DNA from: Takashimella koratensis
Taxonomy: Eukaryota > Basidiomycota > Tremellomycetes > Trichosporonales > Tetragoniomycetaceae
Length of the DNA: 64,000 nt
Direction: 5' to 3'
NCBI GenBank assembly: GCA_003116875.1
Contig: BCKT01000004.1
Location: 128,845-192,844, forward strand
Shown: one piece after another, positions 21,186 through 31,266 of the stretch
Layout of the letters: each line of letters starts with the position of its first letter
Numbering within the stretch: the stretch's first letter is position 1
Position numbers and translations under genes: made by a program
The notes under the pieces: model-generated
Told to the model about the DNA's origin: nothing
Seen by the model: only the letters and a program-made list of their open reading frames with translations
Databases searched by the model: none

Positions 21186-22798
21186 GGTGGCGATTGTGTG
21201 CGAGGGGAGAAAAAGATGACGAGGAGGGGTGAGTGAGGAGCAAAGCGTCTCAAGACGAGGTCGAGTGTTCAGTGTTCAGATAGAGGAGGTGAGGAGGAGG
21301 TGTCGAGGGGATGCCAAGTGAATGAGGGTCTATCTATGGAAGTATGGACCCGGGAGAACAAAGTAGAGAATGAGAATGAGAAACGACGAGGACAGTGGGG
21401 AGAGGAAACAGGGAGAGGCGTGAGAGGGACAAGGCAAAGGAGGTTCAAAGGTATTGAATCTAGTCTAAAGGATGGGGACGCGCGGTGTGATGGTCATGGG
21501 GAAAGGGGAAGGGGTGGCAGAGGACGCGCAAGTCGCGACGAGAATGGCGAGGGCGAGGAAGCGAGGGGTAGGTAGGTGATGGACAACGACGATGGCGACA
21601 AGGACGGCGGACTGCTGCCAGGGCGAGGGCAAGGATTGACGAGGGCGGGCCAAGGGGTCGGTCAAGGGGACGAGGACAAAGCTGAGTACGAGGTCAAAGG
21701 TAGGACGACGTTCAGCTGTCCAAAGGGGGAAGCGGGGCGGTGTGGGCGGAGGGGAAGTGGGATGAAGATTGACGTCCTTTGCGACGACTTGGCATTGCTC
21801 TCTTTATCTATCTATACCACCTCGTCCATCCCCTATCCCATCCACCCCCACCTAGGTGGGATCCCACCGGAGAGCACGCGTATACCATCAGGAATCACCG
21901 ACGGAATGCACCCAAAATCATCATCATTCTCGCGTCGCCAGTGCCGGTGCCACTTGCCATCACTCATCACCGTCCCATCAAACATCAATCACTATCAGCC
22001 CGAAATCAAAGGTACCCCCCCCCCCCTCCCTACCCCTGGGTAGCTGGTCCGCGGGGGTGTAGTGCTTGTGCTTGTTTATACACACGGGAAAGGGACGAGG
22101 GCGGGCGTAGGCGGGACCGGGGAAGGCGGAACGGGGAGATGAGAGATGGCGGTTGGGTCAAGCGGGAGTGGTCAAGTGGGGCTGGGGTGGGGGATGGGGT
22201 GAGGGTCAGGTGAGGGTCCTGGGGACGTTGGACGAAGCGTAGGTAGGTAAAGTATTTTGAGGGTCAGAGGTCACCACATGTCTATTGCTTCTATGCTTGT
22301 TCCAATATCCCAATCCTCGGTCTCACAGTACCTCTTCTTCACTTTGTCTCAAGCGTTTAGCTCTCCCTCTTTTCGGTCCCCTGTTCCTCGCTACGTCCCG
22401 TGCATTACCACACTTCGGCCCGTGAGCCCGTGAGCCCGTGGAGAATCCATTATAGATCAAAGGGGAGGAGGGGGGAGGGGGGGGGCGAAGTCCAAGCGAG
22501 AGACCAGAGGTCTGAGAAGAGAAGAGGGGCAAGGGTGGAGGTAGTTTGGTTCCTTGCCTTCCCTACCCTGCGCATCAACGCATCAGCATCAGAGGAAAGC
22601 AGACGCCATCACCGCAGCGCAGCTGTGGAATTCTCTATTCCTCTATTCGGTACGAGGTCAGGTCAATTAGTGTTCGTGTCAGTGTCGTGCGACGTCTGAG
22701 GGGGACGGCGGGCGGCAATTGTAAATTTGTAAAGCAACGTGAGAGATCCTGTCGGCTCGGGATTGGGACGCAACGTAACGAGGGAAACCGCGGATCGA

Positions 22799-22801
<3 letters not shown>

Positions 22802-22838
<37 letters not shown>
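22802..22838. repeat. Poly-G tract (37 nt)
   Basis: An uninterrupted run of 37 G on the plus strand in gene-poor DNA. Such runs are difficult to sequence, so the length is approximate. It is one of several long G/C homopolymers in the window. Confidence 0.9.
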
Positions 22839-22840
<2 letters not shown>

Positions 22841-24256
22841 GGAAGAGTCGGGTGGGGAGGAAGATTCGGTGGCTTTATCTATTTATGTAAAGTAGTACAT
22901 TCGCCACAAACTGTTTCCCACCATAGACCTCTCTTCCCAGCGGAACTGAAGCCGGAACCCGATAAAGGCGTCGTAGGCTGGTATGTTGGGATCTATCTCC
23001 ATCGATTAGTCCGAACCCCGACCCCTGGTCCACAACCTGCGACCGAATCTATCAACCCAGTCAACGATCAACGATCAACGACCAACGACCTACCTATTCG
23101 GCGAGCGCTCGTCAACGTCGAGACGACGTCCGAGCTAGCAAGCCGCTTTGACCCATCTCATTATTCCATCCAATCTCACCATGCAAGTCGTGTCTTGGAC
23201 CCCCCCCCCCCCTCCCCCCGGGGACAACCCCTCAGACCTGGATGCGACATTGGGAACCCGACATGCGGAGGAACCAACCTGTCCAGATCCAACGCAGCCA
23301 CAGGTCCATGGCCCCCGTCCGCAGCGTTTCCTCCTTCTCAGCCCCGACTTCCACAGCCGAGTGTCCAGGGCTCTACTCGACTTTGCACGTACGGCGTCTC
23401 GCTTCGTCCGTCTCATGGTTCTGCGCCTTCTGCTTTCTCACCGGTACTTTCGCGAGTATCGAACCGAACAGGGGATTCCTGTCTGATGCGAGCGGATAGT
23501 GTACCTCGTAGTCTAGTCACTGATGGTTGAGGGTTTCATCCTTGGGTTTAGGTCGCGTCGCAGCATCGCAGCGTCAGCATTGGTTTTGATGCCAACACCG
23601 AGATCACCGATCAGCCCATCCAAGCCGAGCAAGTCGAGCACCGCTTGTCTCGGTCAGATCATTGCAGTACCCCCAGACTCTCTGATCGTGAGGTGAGCGA
23701 CCTGAAATCCCCTATGCACACGTGGTCACCACGCTCCCTCTTCGTGCTGGTCGCTACATCGGGCTGGCAGATAATCTCGCTGCATGGGCCTCTCCTTGCA
23801 CTGGTCGGACTCACCGATTCCATGTCGGATTGTCCGAACGGCTAACCGGCATCGCCATCGTTAGCCGAGGCACTGGTCTTGCTCCACTTGCCATCCCATC
23901 ACCCGCGCACACTCTTCCGCCTTGCTCGGGTTCTACCCATGCCTATTCATGCAAGCGTCACATCACACGTCACTGTCCCCATGCAACTTAACACAGACCC
24001 CACCCAGCTTACTCCCTGCCTACCGCCCTCGCCCTCCGAGCTCAGCGCCGCGCCGCGCCGAGCCGAGACGGACACGGAAGTAATTCTGGTCCCGGTTTCC
24101 CTCTCCTTTGCTCCACCACGGAATGAGGCTTGGCCTCGGGTTCACCGTCGCGTTTGGGATCCTCCTCCGACCTGGTCATGTATATAAACCCCCAGCTCCA
24201 CCTCGATACTGACCTGATCAATCCCATTCAAAGTCCAGACATCACTGACTTGTGGT

Positions 24257-24293
24257 CCACCACCACCACCACCACCGCCACCACCACCACCAC
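24257..24293. repeat. CCA trinucleotide repeat in LOR1 leader
   Basis: A CCA repeat of about twelve units, with one CCG interruption, ends 43 bp before the LOR1 ATG at 24337 and probably lies in the 5' untranslated region. Confidence 0.8.
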
Positions 24294-24336
24294 TTCACTT
24301 ACCCCACATCACTCGACTTGACTTCTTACCACAACC

Positions 24337-25448
24337 ATGGGCGTCATGACTCAACCTCCTCCATACGACTCGACTCCTACTCTTCCTCGGTCCGACTTTT
24401 CCCCGGCTCCTCCCCCTGCTTCGTCCAGCCGTAGCGGCAAGGTCACCCCTCCCAAGTTCCCCAAGGGTGAGATCGAGGACCACGAACCTTTGCTCGTCCC
24501 TGTTTCCCCGCCGGTCGCGTTACACCCACACCTCGTTTCGGAGAAACCTACGACCCTTGTCCTCGAGGGAAAAGTTTGCTCGTTCAGTGGGGTGAGTCCA
24601 TGTTCTTCATCCTACTCCGCGCTAACCTTAACCTTGCAGAACGACTACACGATCAATGATATCGACGGAAACGTGGTCGCAAAGTGCGTTGGGTCAGGAT
24701 GGAGCGTTCGTCAGCGCAAAGGTGAGTCATGAACCAAGACTGCTCCAGACCCATCCCGGTCACACCGCGGGTCAAACTCGTCTTGACAAGATTCTCTCCT
24801 TTCCTATCCCGCTAACCCCTTACAGAGCTCTTTGACGCACAAGGTCAACCCTTGTTCCAGATCGTTACCAAGCTCTTGTCTTCACACCATACCTACCTCG
24901 CCAAGGACGAGAACGACGCTACTGTTCTCATGATTCGCAAGAAATGGGGCAGTGAGTTTTGGCTCTCACCCACGAGGGTGTTGGTAGTTGAGAGGTGGTG
25001 CCTACGTCTTCTACTATCCCTGTGCCCTCTAGTATCTTTCCCTATAGCCCATCGCGTAGAGCTCGGCTAACCATCTCTTTCCCCTTAGTCAAACCCGTCA
25101 TCGACGCGACTTTCTACGATACGCACACCAACGCAGCGACCAATTTCACGCTCCATGGTGATTATATGGAACGGAACGCTACCATCATGTTTGGAGACCA
25201 AGTGATGGCTCGTGTCCAACGCAAGTTTTTCAACAAGAAGGCTTGGGGTGGGGCTCATACGGTGAGTACTTGGGCGTGGCTTAGCGTTCAGATCCTGAGT
25301 CGGCTCCTGGTTTGGGTCGTTGGAAGGGTGCTTATCGACGACACAGTTCTACGTGAATATCGCACCTGGAGTGGACCAATCAGTCGTAGTTGCTCTCATC
25401 CTCTGCCTCGACCAAATCGAACACGACAGGTCGTATCCATACGCCTAG
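24337..25448 (+). CDS. LURP-one-related (LOR, tubby-C-like fold) protein 1
   Basis: Five exons (24337-24591, 24640-24721, 24826-24951, 25089-25261, 25347-25448) join cleanly. A Pro/Ser-rich N-terminus of about 55 residues precedes a LOR domain. Its repeated beta-strand blocks are visible as NDYTINDIDGNVVAK, LFDAQGQPLFQI, VLMIRKKWG, NFTLHGDYMERNATIMFGD and FYVNIAPGVDQ. LOR domains share the tubby C-terminal barrel fold with phospholipid scramblases. In plants some are defence-linked; in fungi their biochemical role is not established. There is no signal peptide or clear TM segment. It is followed by a paralogue in the same orientation (26112-27431) with the same exon layout, evidence of tandem duplication. 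Confidence 0.87.
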
Positions 25449-26111
25449 GCATTTCCCCGGTCTCTGTTTACCCTTGAAGTTATATCAAGGTTCCGTGTTC
25501 CAGTTTACATGAGGAACTGTGATAAGTTGTATCCCTTGTGTCTCTATGTAGCTATAGTTGTGATTCGTTTCTCGAAATGTGATCTGTATGTAAACACTAC
25601 CGCGAGAGAGTTTGAGCCAGAATCCTCTCATACTAACGGGAGGAGTCAAACGAGCACTGCTGGAACCTTGGCCCAATCTAGGACCGGGAATCCTCGGACC
25701 TCCAATTCTGATCTGATAGACGGGACCTCCGTCTCTCCCTACCGGTGGATACAGCATGACGCAGTACACATCAAGGGCGATATCAGCTATGCATCGTCCA
25801 TCACAAGGCGGTGCAGATAGCCCTACAAAGTCACCGCTTATCGACCCACACTAAGCCCAATTTGGATCCGGCACCCCTCCCTGGGAGGATCCGGCGGTAA
25901 GCTTAATTCGCCGAATCGAATCGGTGTTGCCGTGCTGCCGTGCCAAGAGCACTGCCCCGGGGATACGGGTCACCCAACCGGGATCCGATCCGACTGAGCG
26001 AGATATAAGTAACCCTCTACCCATCTCTCTCACTTCACGTATTACTCTCACTGCCCATCACTCGTAACTCTTCCAAATCAGCGTACTCTCTTGCCTCGAT
26101 ATCACACCACT
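25449..26111. other. Spacer between tandem LOR genes
   Basis: No gene is visible. The right half should be the LOR2 promoter. It contains the word GGATCCGG twice near 25864 and 25886 and a TATAAG near 26005. Confidence 0.5.
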
Positions 26112-27431
26112 ATGGGCTTCTTCCACGCCTCTGCACCCGTTCAACTGACCGAAGTCTATCCACCGGTCGGTCTAAGCCCCCACTTCATCTCAAAAGTACC
26201 TACCACCCTCGTCCTCAAGGAAAAAGTCTTCTCATGGTCCGGTGTAAGTCTGGGTACCGATTATCCTTTTCTCTTACCCCGGTGGACGATACGTTGATTG
26301 ACTTGGGTGGACAGGATGATTTCTCGGTGAATGATACTTTTGGACAAACGGTGATTCGATGTCGAGGGAAAGCGTTCTCATTCCGTGACAAGAAAGGTGA
26401 GTCAGGGGGACTCAGACGGGGCATGGATTCAAGTCAAGTCAAGTCGGGTCGAGTCGGGTCGAGCGGAAGAGTGGTAGCCAAGGATGGAGGGGGTGGAGTC
26501 GTGTGTTGTCTTGTCTCCCTTTGCTCAGCGATAGAACGGACACTGACATTACCCTCCGCACCTCATCACTGATCCGCTCTCTCTCCACCTCAAATACGCT
26601 GGCTTTGACTATGTCCGTCACTCGCTCGATACGCTCGCCCGTGACTCGGTAGTCATCACCGACCCCCAGGGCAACGTCATGTTTCATCTCGTGGACAAGC
26701 TATTGTCAATGCACAAGACGTACCTCGCGAAAGACGGAAGGGATAATACTATTTTGGAAGTCAAGAAGCGCTGGGGTAGTGAGTTTCATCTTGGTCTTTT
26801 CGCCTTGTGTTGCTGCTTCGGTTCCTTCGCCTTCCTTTCTCCTCTTCCCCCTCTTCCCCCTTTTGCCCCNNNNNNNNNNNNNNNNNNNNNNNNNNNNNNN
26901 NNNNNNNNNNNNNNNNNNNNNNNNNNNNNNNNNNNNNNNNNNNNNNNNNNNNNNNNNNNNNNNNNNNNNCCCCCCCCCCCCCCCCCCCCCCCTCTTTACT
27001 TCAACATCGAAGCCATGACACCAACCTGACCGCCAACGACTACAGTCCGTACCGTCATCGAAGGCGTATTCACCAACTTCTCAACCGGTCAACTTACAGC
27101 TATCGAAATGCGAGGCGATTTTTGGGGAGGTTCAGCAGATTTGATACTTGGTGATCAAGTGATTGCGCAGATTACAAGAAAGTTGTTCAATGCTCGTGAG
27201 ATGTTTGGGGATAAGCAAACGGTGAGTACTTGGCCTTGCCCCACGATGAAACCCGACACGCGACGCAGATGGGCGCGGCTAGAGGGAAAGCCTAGACAAG
27301 GGAATGGGATTGGTGACTGATTTCATCGACAGTACTACGTCACAGTCGCACCAGGTGTCGACCTCGCATTGATAGCTACCCTCTGTATCTGCCTCGACGA
27401 AGCGAAGAACGAGGGTAACAACGGCAACTAA
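26112..27431 (+). CDS. LURP-one-related (LOR) protein 2, interrupted by assembly gap
   Basis: The ATG at 26112 starts a shorter N-terminus than in LOR1, followed by the same blocks in the same order: VPTTLVLKEKVFSWSG, DDFSVNDTFGQTVIRC, ITDPQGNVMFHLVDKLL, ILEVKKRWG, then after an intron FTNFSTGQLTAIEMRGDFW and LILGDQVIAQITRKLF. The last exon (27333-27431) starts YYVTVAPGVDLALIATL. Each exon boundary matches LOR1. The 100-N gap (26870-26969) and the adjoining C tract lie in the intron after KKRWG, so the coding sequence is probably complete. The third exon appears to begin after GTAG near 26651; that acceptor is less certain. It is a tandem paralogue of 24337-25448, with function unknown beyond the LOR fold. 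Confidence 0.82.
26870..26969. other. Assembly gap of 100 N
   Basis: Exactly 100 N separate CCCC on the left from a 23-nt C run on the right (26970-26992), inside a LOR2 intron. The round length indicates a placeholder, and the flanking C bases indicate that the assembly broke in a long C homopolymer. Real length is unknown. Confidence 0.95.
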
Positions 27432-27607
27432 GCGTAATGGAGAGGATGGTTTGGGCAGGACCTATCAGAGGAGAGGGATGAGACAAGTCGGGGAGGCGAA
27501 GAGGTAAGATCACCTCGTGTATCTCATTGTTGTACTACACGCATTGCCATCCATAACCACAACAAGTCATGTATCAGCATATCCAGACTCTTTTGTAGCA
27601 GGGTGGA

Positions 27608-27628
27608 GGGGGGGGGGGGGGGGGGGGG
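27608..27628. repeat. Poly-G tract (21 nt)
   Basis: A G run about 180 bp after the LOR2 stop, between the gene and the orphan LOR exon. Confidence 0.9.
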
Positions 27629-27854
27629 ACCCTTTGAGCGTGGGGTATCAGCCTCGCCGTGTCATCACGACGTTCATTCAGACCAGCTAGCGTTCTGAGC
27701 CAAGTTAGGTGATTTCTGCGGCGGTTCCACGGATTGACTTCTTAGTGCTCGTCAGTTCTTGTGCGATACACAGATAGGGAATAAGGGTCACTTGTTGGAG
27801 ATCGAGAGGAGAGGAGTGTTCAAGGGGGTTATGGTCTGATACAAGGTCGTAAAG

Positions 27855-27935
27855 TACTACGTCACGGTCGCGCCGGGGGTGGATCTGGCCCTCATTGCGA
27901 CGCTGTGTACATATATCGTCAAGGCAAAAAACGAG
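27855..27935 (+). pseudogene. Orphan copy of the last LOR exon
   Basis: The translation starts YYVTVAPGVDLALIATLC and continues to a KNE motif, nearly matching the last LOR2 exon (27333-27431) 522 bp to the left. No further LOR exons are visible between the two copies. The DNA differs mostly at third codon positions, so the copy was under protein-level selection for some time or arose from a diverged paralogue. It is best read as the remnant of a third tandem LOR gene, or as an alternative last exon for LOR2. No conserved AG acceptor stands directly before it (AAAG precedes TAC), which is weak but usable. Confidence 0.75.
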
Positions 27936-28165
27936 GCGACCGACACTACGTATCGAGCTGGATGCCAACCAAGGCGCATAAGTCACTTCAGAGGAAGTGT
28001 GAAGACTCAGTGTGAGGGACGCAAGATCGTAGTCTGTCTTGCTGTTCTGAAAGCATCTTGTTTCGTGTCGCAGACCTTAACAGCCAGTATTCATGCATGT
28101 TGTGATGTAAACGTCATATGATATGATGATGCTAGTGCGCATAGCTGGAAGCTGATCTACGGGTT

Positions 28166-30078
28166 TCAAGCGTGGGATGAGGGTTCGGTTGCCAGGTTGG
28201 CGTCGAGGGCTTTCACGGCAGCCTGGGAAAGAGTCGTCAGTGCTTGGTCACGCAGCATGGGCAGGGTGCGAGGTGGGGACGAGGGGGGCAGCGAGGGGGG
28301 CAGTGACTGAGGAGAGGAAGGAGGCAGGGCAGAGGGTAAGAAGGTGAGAGGGGATAAATTTGGACAAGCAGAGAGGGGCGAGGGGCACGGTGAGAGCCAC
28401 CACACAGGGTGATAGACAAAGACCTGGGCGTGAGAGTCGACAACGTAACGCACCTCTAGCGAGAACAGGTACTCGTCTTGAACATGTGGGTAAAGATCCC
28501 GTACCGATTCGGCCAGTTTATACAAGTAGTCCTGTACTCCAGTCAGCGGGGCACTCTAGGTCATCCGTCCTCCGACGTCCCTCAGCCGGTCGCCACTGCC
28601 TTGGTCGTCGACGTGTCTCCCTGAGCGCTACCCAGACGATTACTTCGGAGCATGGCCGAAGCGTTGACACAAGGGTGTACACGTGTCCAAGGTGGGAGGA
28701 GAGGAAGGGGATGGGTACCGGAAAACGGGAGAGAAAAGGAAGACGGACCGAGAACGTACCTTGTTGGGACCGGAGGGACCTGATCGCTCGTGGATGAGTT
28801 GCGCGACGGTCGGGAGGGGCTCGGAACCGACTACAGAGAGGTGTTAGTGGCTGACCACCTTGAACAGGTGAGGAGACGAGAAGGGAAAAGGCAAAAGTGA
28901 CGCAGGTGAGACCGCTGATCAAACAGGGAAGACTCACCGAAAGCTGGGTTATCCAGCTTTCCTATCCATATTGACGCCTAACAGCGTTAGCCTCTCATCC
29001 GACGGACGCAGCACGAGGTGAGACTCTTCCCACGACAGGTATTAAATCGCTTACATCTTCAACAACAAGCACCTCGCCCGTCCCGTCTGAAGCCGTGCAG
29101 TACACCGGGACATCGTGACATGTGTATCCGTTTTTCTCCCGGTACTCTGTGTCTCTGTCAACGGCTTTCCTCTCCCATTATCCCAGTCTCCCAGGTTCAT
29201 AGATTCCGAGTTCTCTTCTCTCTATCCGGACCAGACCCACGGCTCACCAAGGTACGCCCGGACACTTTCCTCCTGCTCCTCGTCTATCCTGTAGGCTACA
29301 CCCCAGACGATATCCTCTTGGCTCTGGGTCCCGCCAGTGGTACTTGCACTAGAACTAGAACTGGGACCGGAGCTGGAAGTGGAGCCGGGAGGAGCCGGTG
29401 GGAGAGCCGGTGCCGAGCCGTCGAGGCGGTGCCAGTCGGCCGCTTCGATGACCGTGACTACCCGCCCTGGAGCAGACGGGACGCCTCGATGGTCGATGGA
29501 AGATTGAGCGAATCGCCGCACTACGCCTTTCACGTAACCGCTTTCTGTCGAGGCAGAAGAGAGGAAGAAGGGATGAGCGAGTGTGTGAGTGTGGGTACAG
29601 CGGGAGTAAGTGAGATGGGATTGTGTGGGAGTGAGAATGAGTGTGGGATGAGGGAAGTGTGAGATGGGATTGTGTGAGAGTTGAAAGAAGTAAGTTAGCG
29701 TGAGACTGAAGAGGTGGAGGGAGACAAGCATGAGTCGTGAGGAATGAAAACGAGCAAAGGGCGGATCCAAAGGCTGACGTACTTTGTTCTACGACGTGTG
29801 GTCTGTAGTCGGCAGTCGGTATCGAGGTAAGGGTGAGTCGAGGAAATGATACGGTGTGAGATATGGTGTGAGAACGAGTCAAGGGGCGGAAGAGTGTGCA
29901 AGCTTGTCATCAGCCAAGGACGGAGAAAGGTTAATTATCGACGTGGGAACGTCGGGGTCCCAGAAGTCCTAGCGAGGTATCGGTGGGCCCAAAGTAAAGC
30001 GGAGCAAAGGAGGATAAGAGATAGAACGTACGGTGGTTTCCAGATGAGACTGCCGTAGCCAAACACCCAGTAAGGCAT
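28166..30078 (-). CDS. ChaC-type gamma-glutamylcyclotransferase (glutathione-specific)
   Basis: About eight short exons assemble from the ATG at 30078. The first encodes MPYWVFGYGSLIWKPP, carrying the family's GYGSLIW nucleotide-loop signature. Later exons give GYVKGVVRRFAQSSIDHRG, GRVVTVIE, WGVAYRI and YREKNGYTCHDVPVY. The Glu in YREKNGY aligns, from memory of the family, with the catalytic acid. The final exons form a helical C-terminus ending at 28166. ChaC/Gcg1 enzymes cleave cytosolic glutathione to 5-oxoproline and Cys-Gly. A Ser/Pro/Thr-rich insertion of about 30 residues lies between GRVVTVIE and WGVAYRI, longer than in yeast Gcg1. Exon boundaries are inferred by eye. Confidence 0.87.
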
Positions 30079-31266
30079 CGTCCAGAGGGGATATGATGCA
30101 GAGGTGAGGAGGGGGAGAGACGATGAGGATGGGGATGAAACGCGCGAGCACGAGCAAAACGAGACCTAGTCCGACCTGAAACATGGCGCCACTATGGAGA
30201 TTAGGAATGTACCCGTGTGATTAGGATTAGGAATCTCTGATTAGGAATTGGTGCCTGCATGAGAAGGTGAGAAGAGTACCGGGCCAGGTCCAGGTCCAAG
30301 GCTGGGAATTTTTCCCACCCAGTGTGGGTGTGGCATCTGGCTCCGAACTAAGAGTGTGGCATCAGCTCGCTGCGTACGACAAGGACCGTGAGTGATGGTG
30401 ATGGTAATGGTGATGATTTGATGCTGATCGTTAGGGGAATACACATGCACACACACACGCACATGGTTCCTCGCCCGCTACACCGCAGAGGATACAGACA
30501 CACTGTCACGCACACACCTCCCACCTTCCTCCCACCATCAGCTTCTGTCCTCGCCACCCTCCTCCCATCATGTATTCTGCCCTTCCCTTGGGCCCGTCAC
30601 GCACCCTCCTCCCACTCCCACGGGACGCTCAAAGTTGCCGGACCCACAGCTGACCGGGTCCACCACCACGCCATCCGCACCGTACCTCGAGACTGTACCC
30701 AACCTCCTGGTACACCCCAACCACCATCACGGCATCTCCCAGGTACCCAGCCGCCACGCCCGGGCGAGGCCAACGCCAAAGCCGGTTAGGGACAAGGAGA
30801 TGAGTTGAAAGATACACAAAGACGGGACGTCGTCGGTGGGGTCGAGGCTAGTGGTGACGAGAGGAAGAGGGCCGAACAAGGCCAAGGCGGGAAGGTTGCA
30901 GAGGCAAAGGAGGGGATCGGGAGCCGAGCAAGGGAGGAAGGGAGGAAGGGAGGAAGGAGGGCCCTTTTGTACAGCCGTGTGATGACAGTGACAGTGATGG
31001 AGTGATTGATGGCGTTGATGGCAGCAGTTATAAAGGCATCCCCCTCACGACACGTTGCCCCCTTCCTTTCCCCAGATCCCTCACTTTGTTTCTCTCCCCC
31101 TCTCTCTCATTGTCTTGACCCACTCGCGCACTCTTGCCCATCTCTAGGTCACCCCCACCCTCGTCGCCATCGCTCAGCCCATTCCCGCGCCCAACACCTT
31201 CTTGCCCTCCTCACCCAACCCGCCTTCGCTCACCTCCCTCGCCCCTCCCCAAATCACCCACCCACC
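30079..31266. other. Divergent promoter region, ChaC versus SGNH-like gene
   Basis: No coding frame is supported. A short CA-rich microsatellite lies near 30446-30470. The segment carries the start-side regulatory DNA of both flanking genes. Pyrimidine-rich DNA from about 31050 to 31266 is typical of a fungal 5' leader. Confidence 0.5.

Larger units (their letters stand above)
21186..24336. other. Long gene-poor intergenic region
   Basis: About 3.1 kb between the divergently oriented GT61 gene and the first LOR gene carries no coding frame I can support. The left part is purine-rich (G/A) and probably holds the GT61 promoter. The middle contains long G and C homopolymers. The right part near 24200-24336 is the LOR1 leader, with TATATAA near 24180 and a CCA repeat. 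A short spliced or lineage-specific gene cannot be excluded. Confidence 0.45.
27432..28165. other. LOR2 downstream region
   Basis: Apart from the poly-G tract and the orphan LOR exon no feature is supported. The right end is shared with the 3' end of the minus-strand ChaC gene. Confidence 0.45.

Noticed and set aside
22739..23530. 263-codon plus-strand frame containing a poly-Gly run
   Set aside because: Crosses a 37-nt G homopolymer of uncertain length and shows no conserved protein features.
26679..27029. Frame running through the N gap
   Set aside because: It is the LOR2 third exon read past its GTGAGT donor into an intron and the assembly gap.
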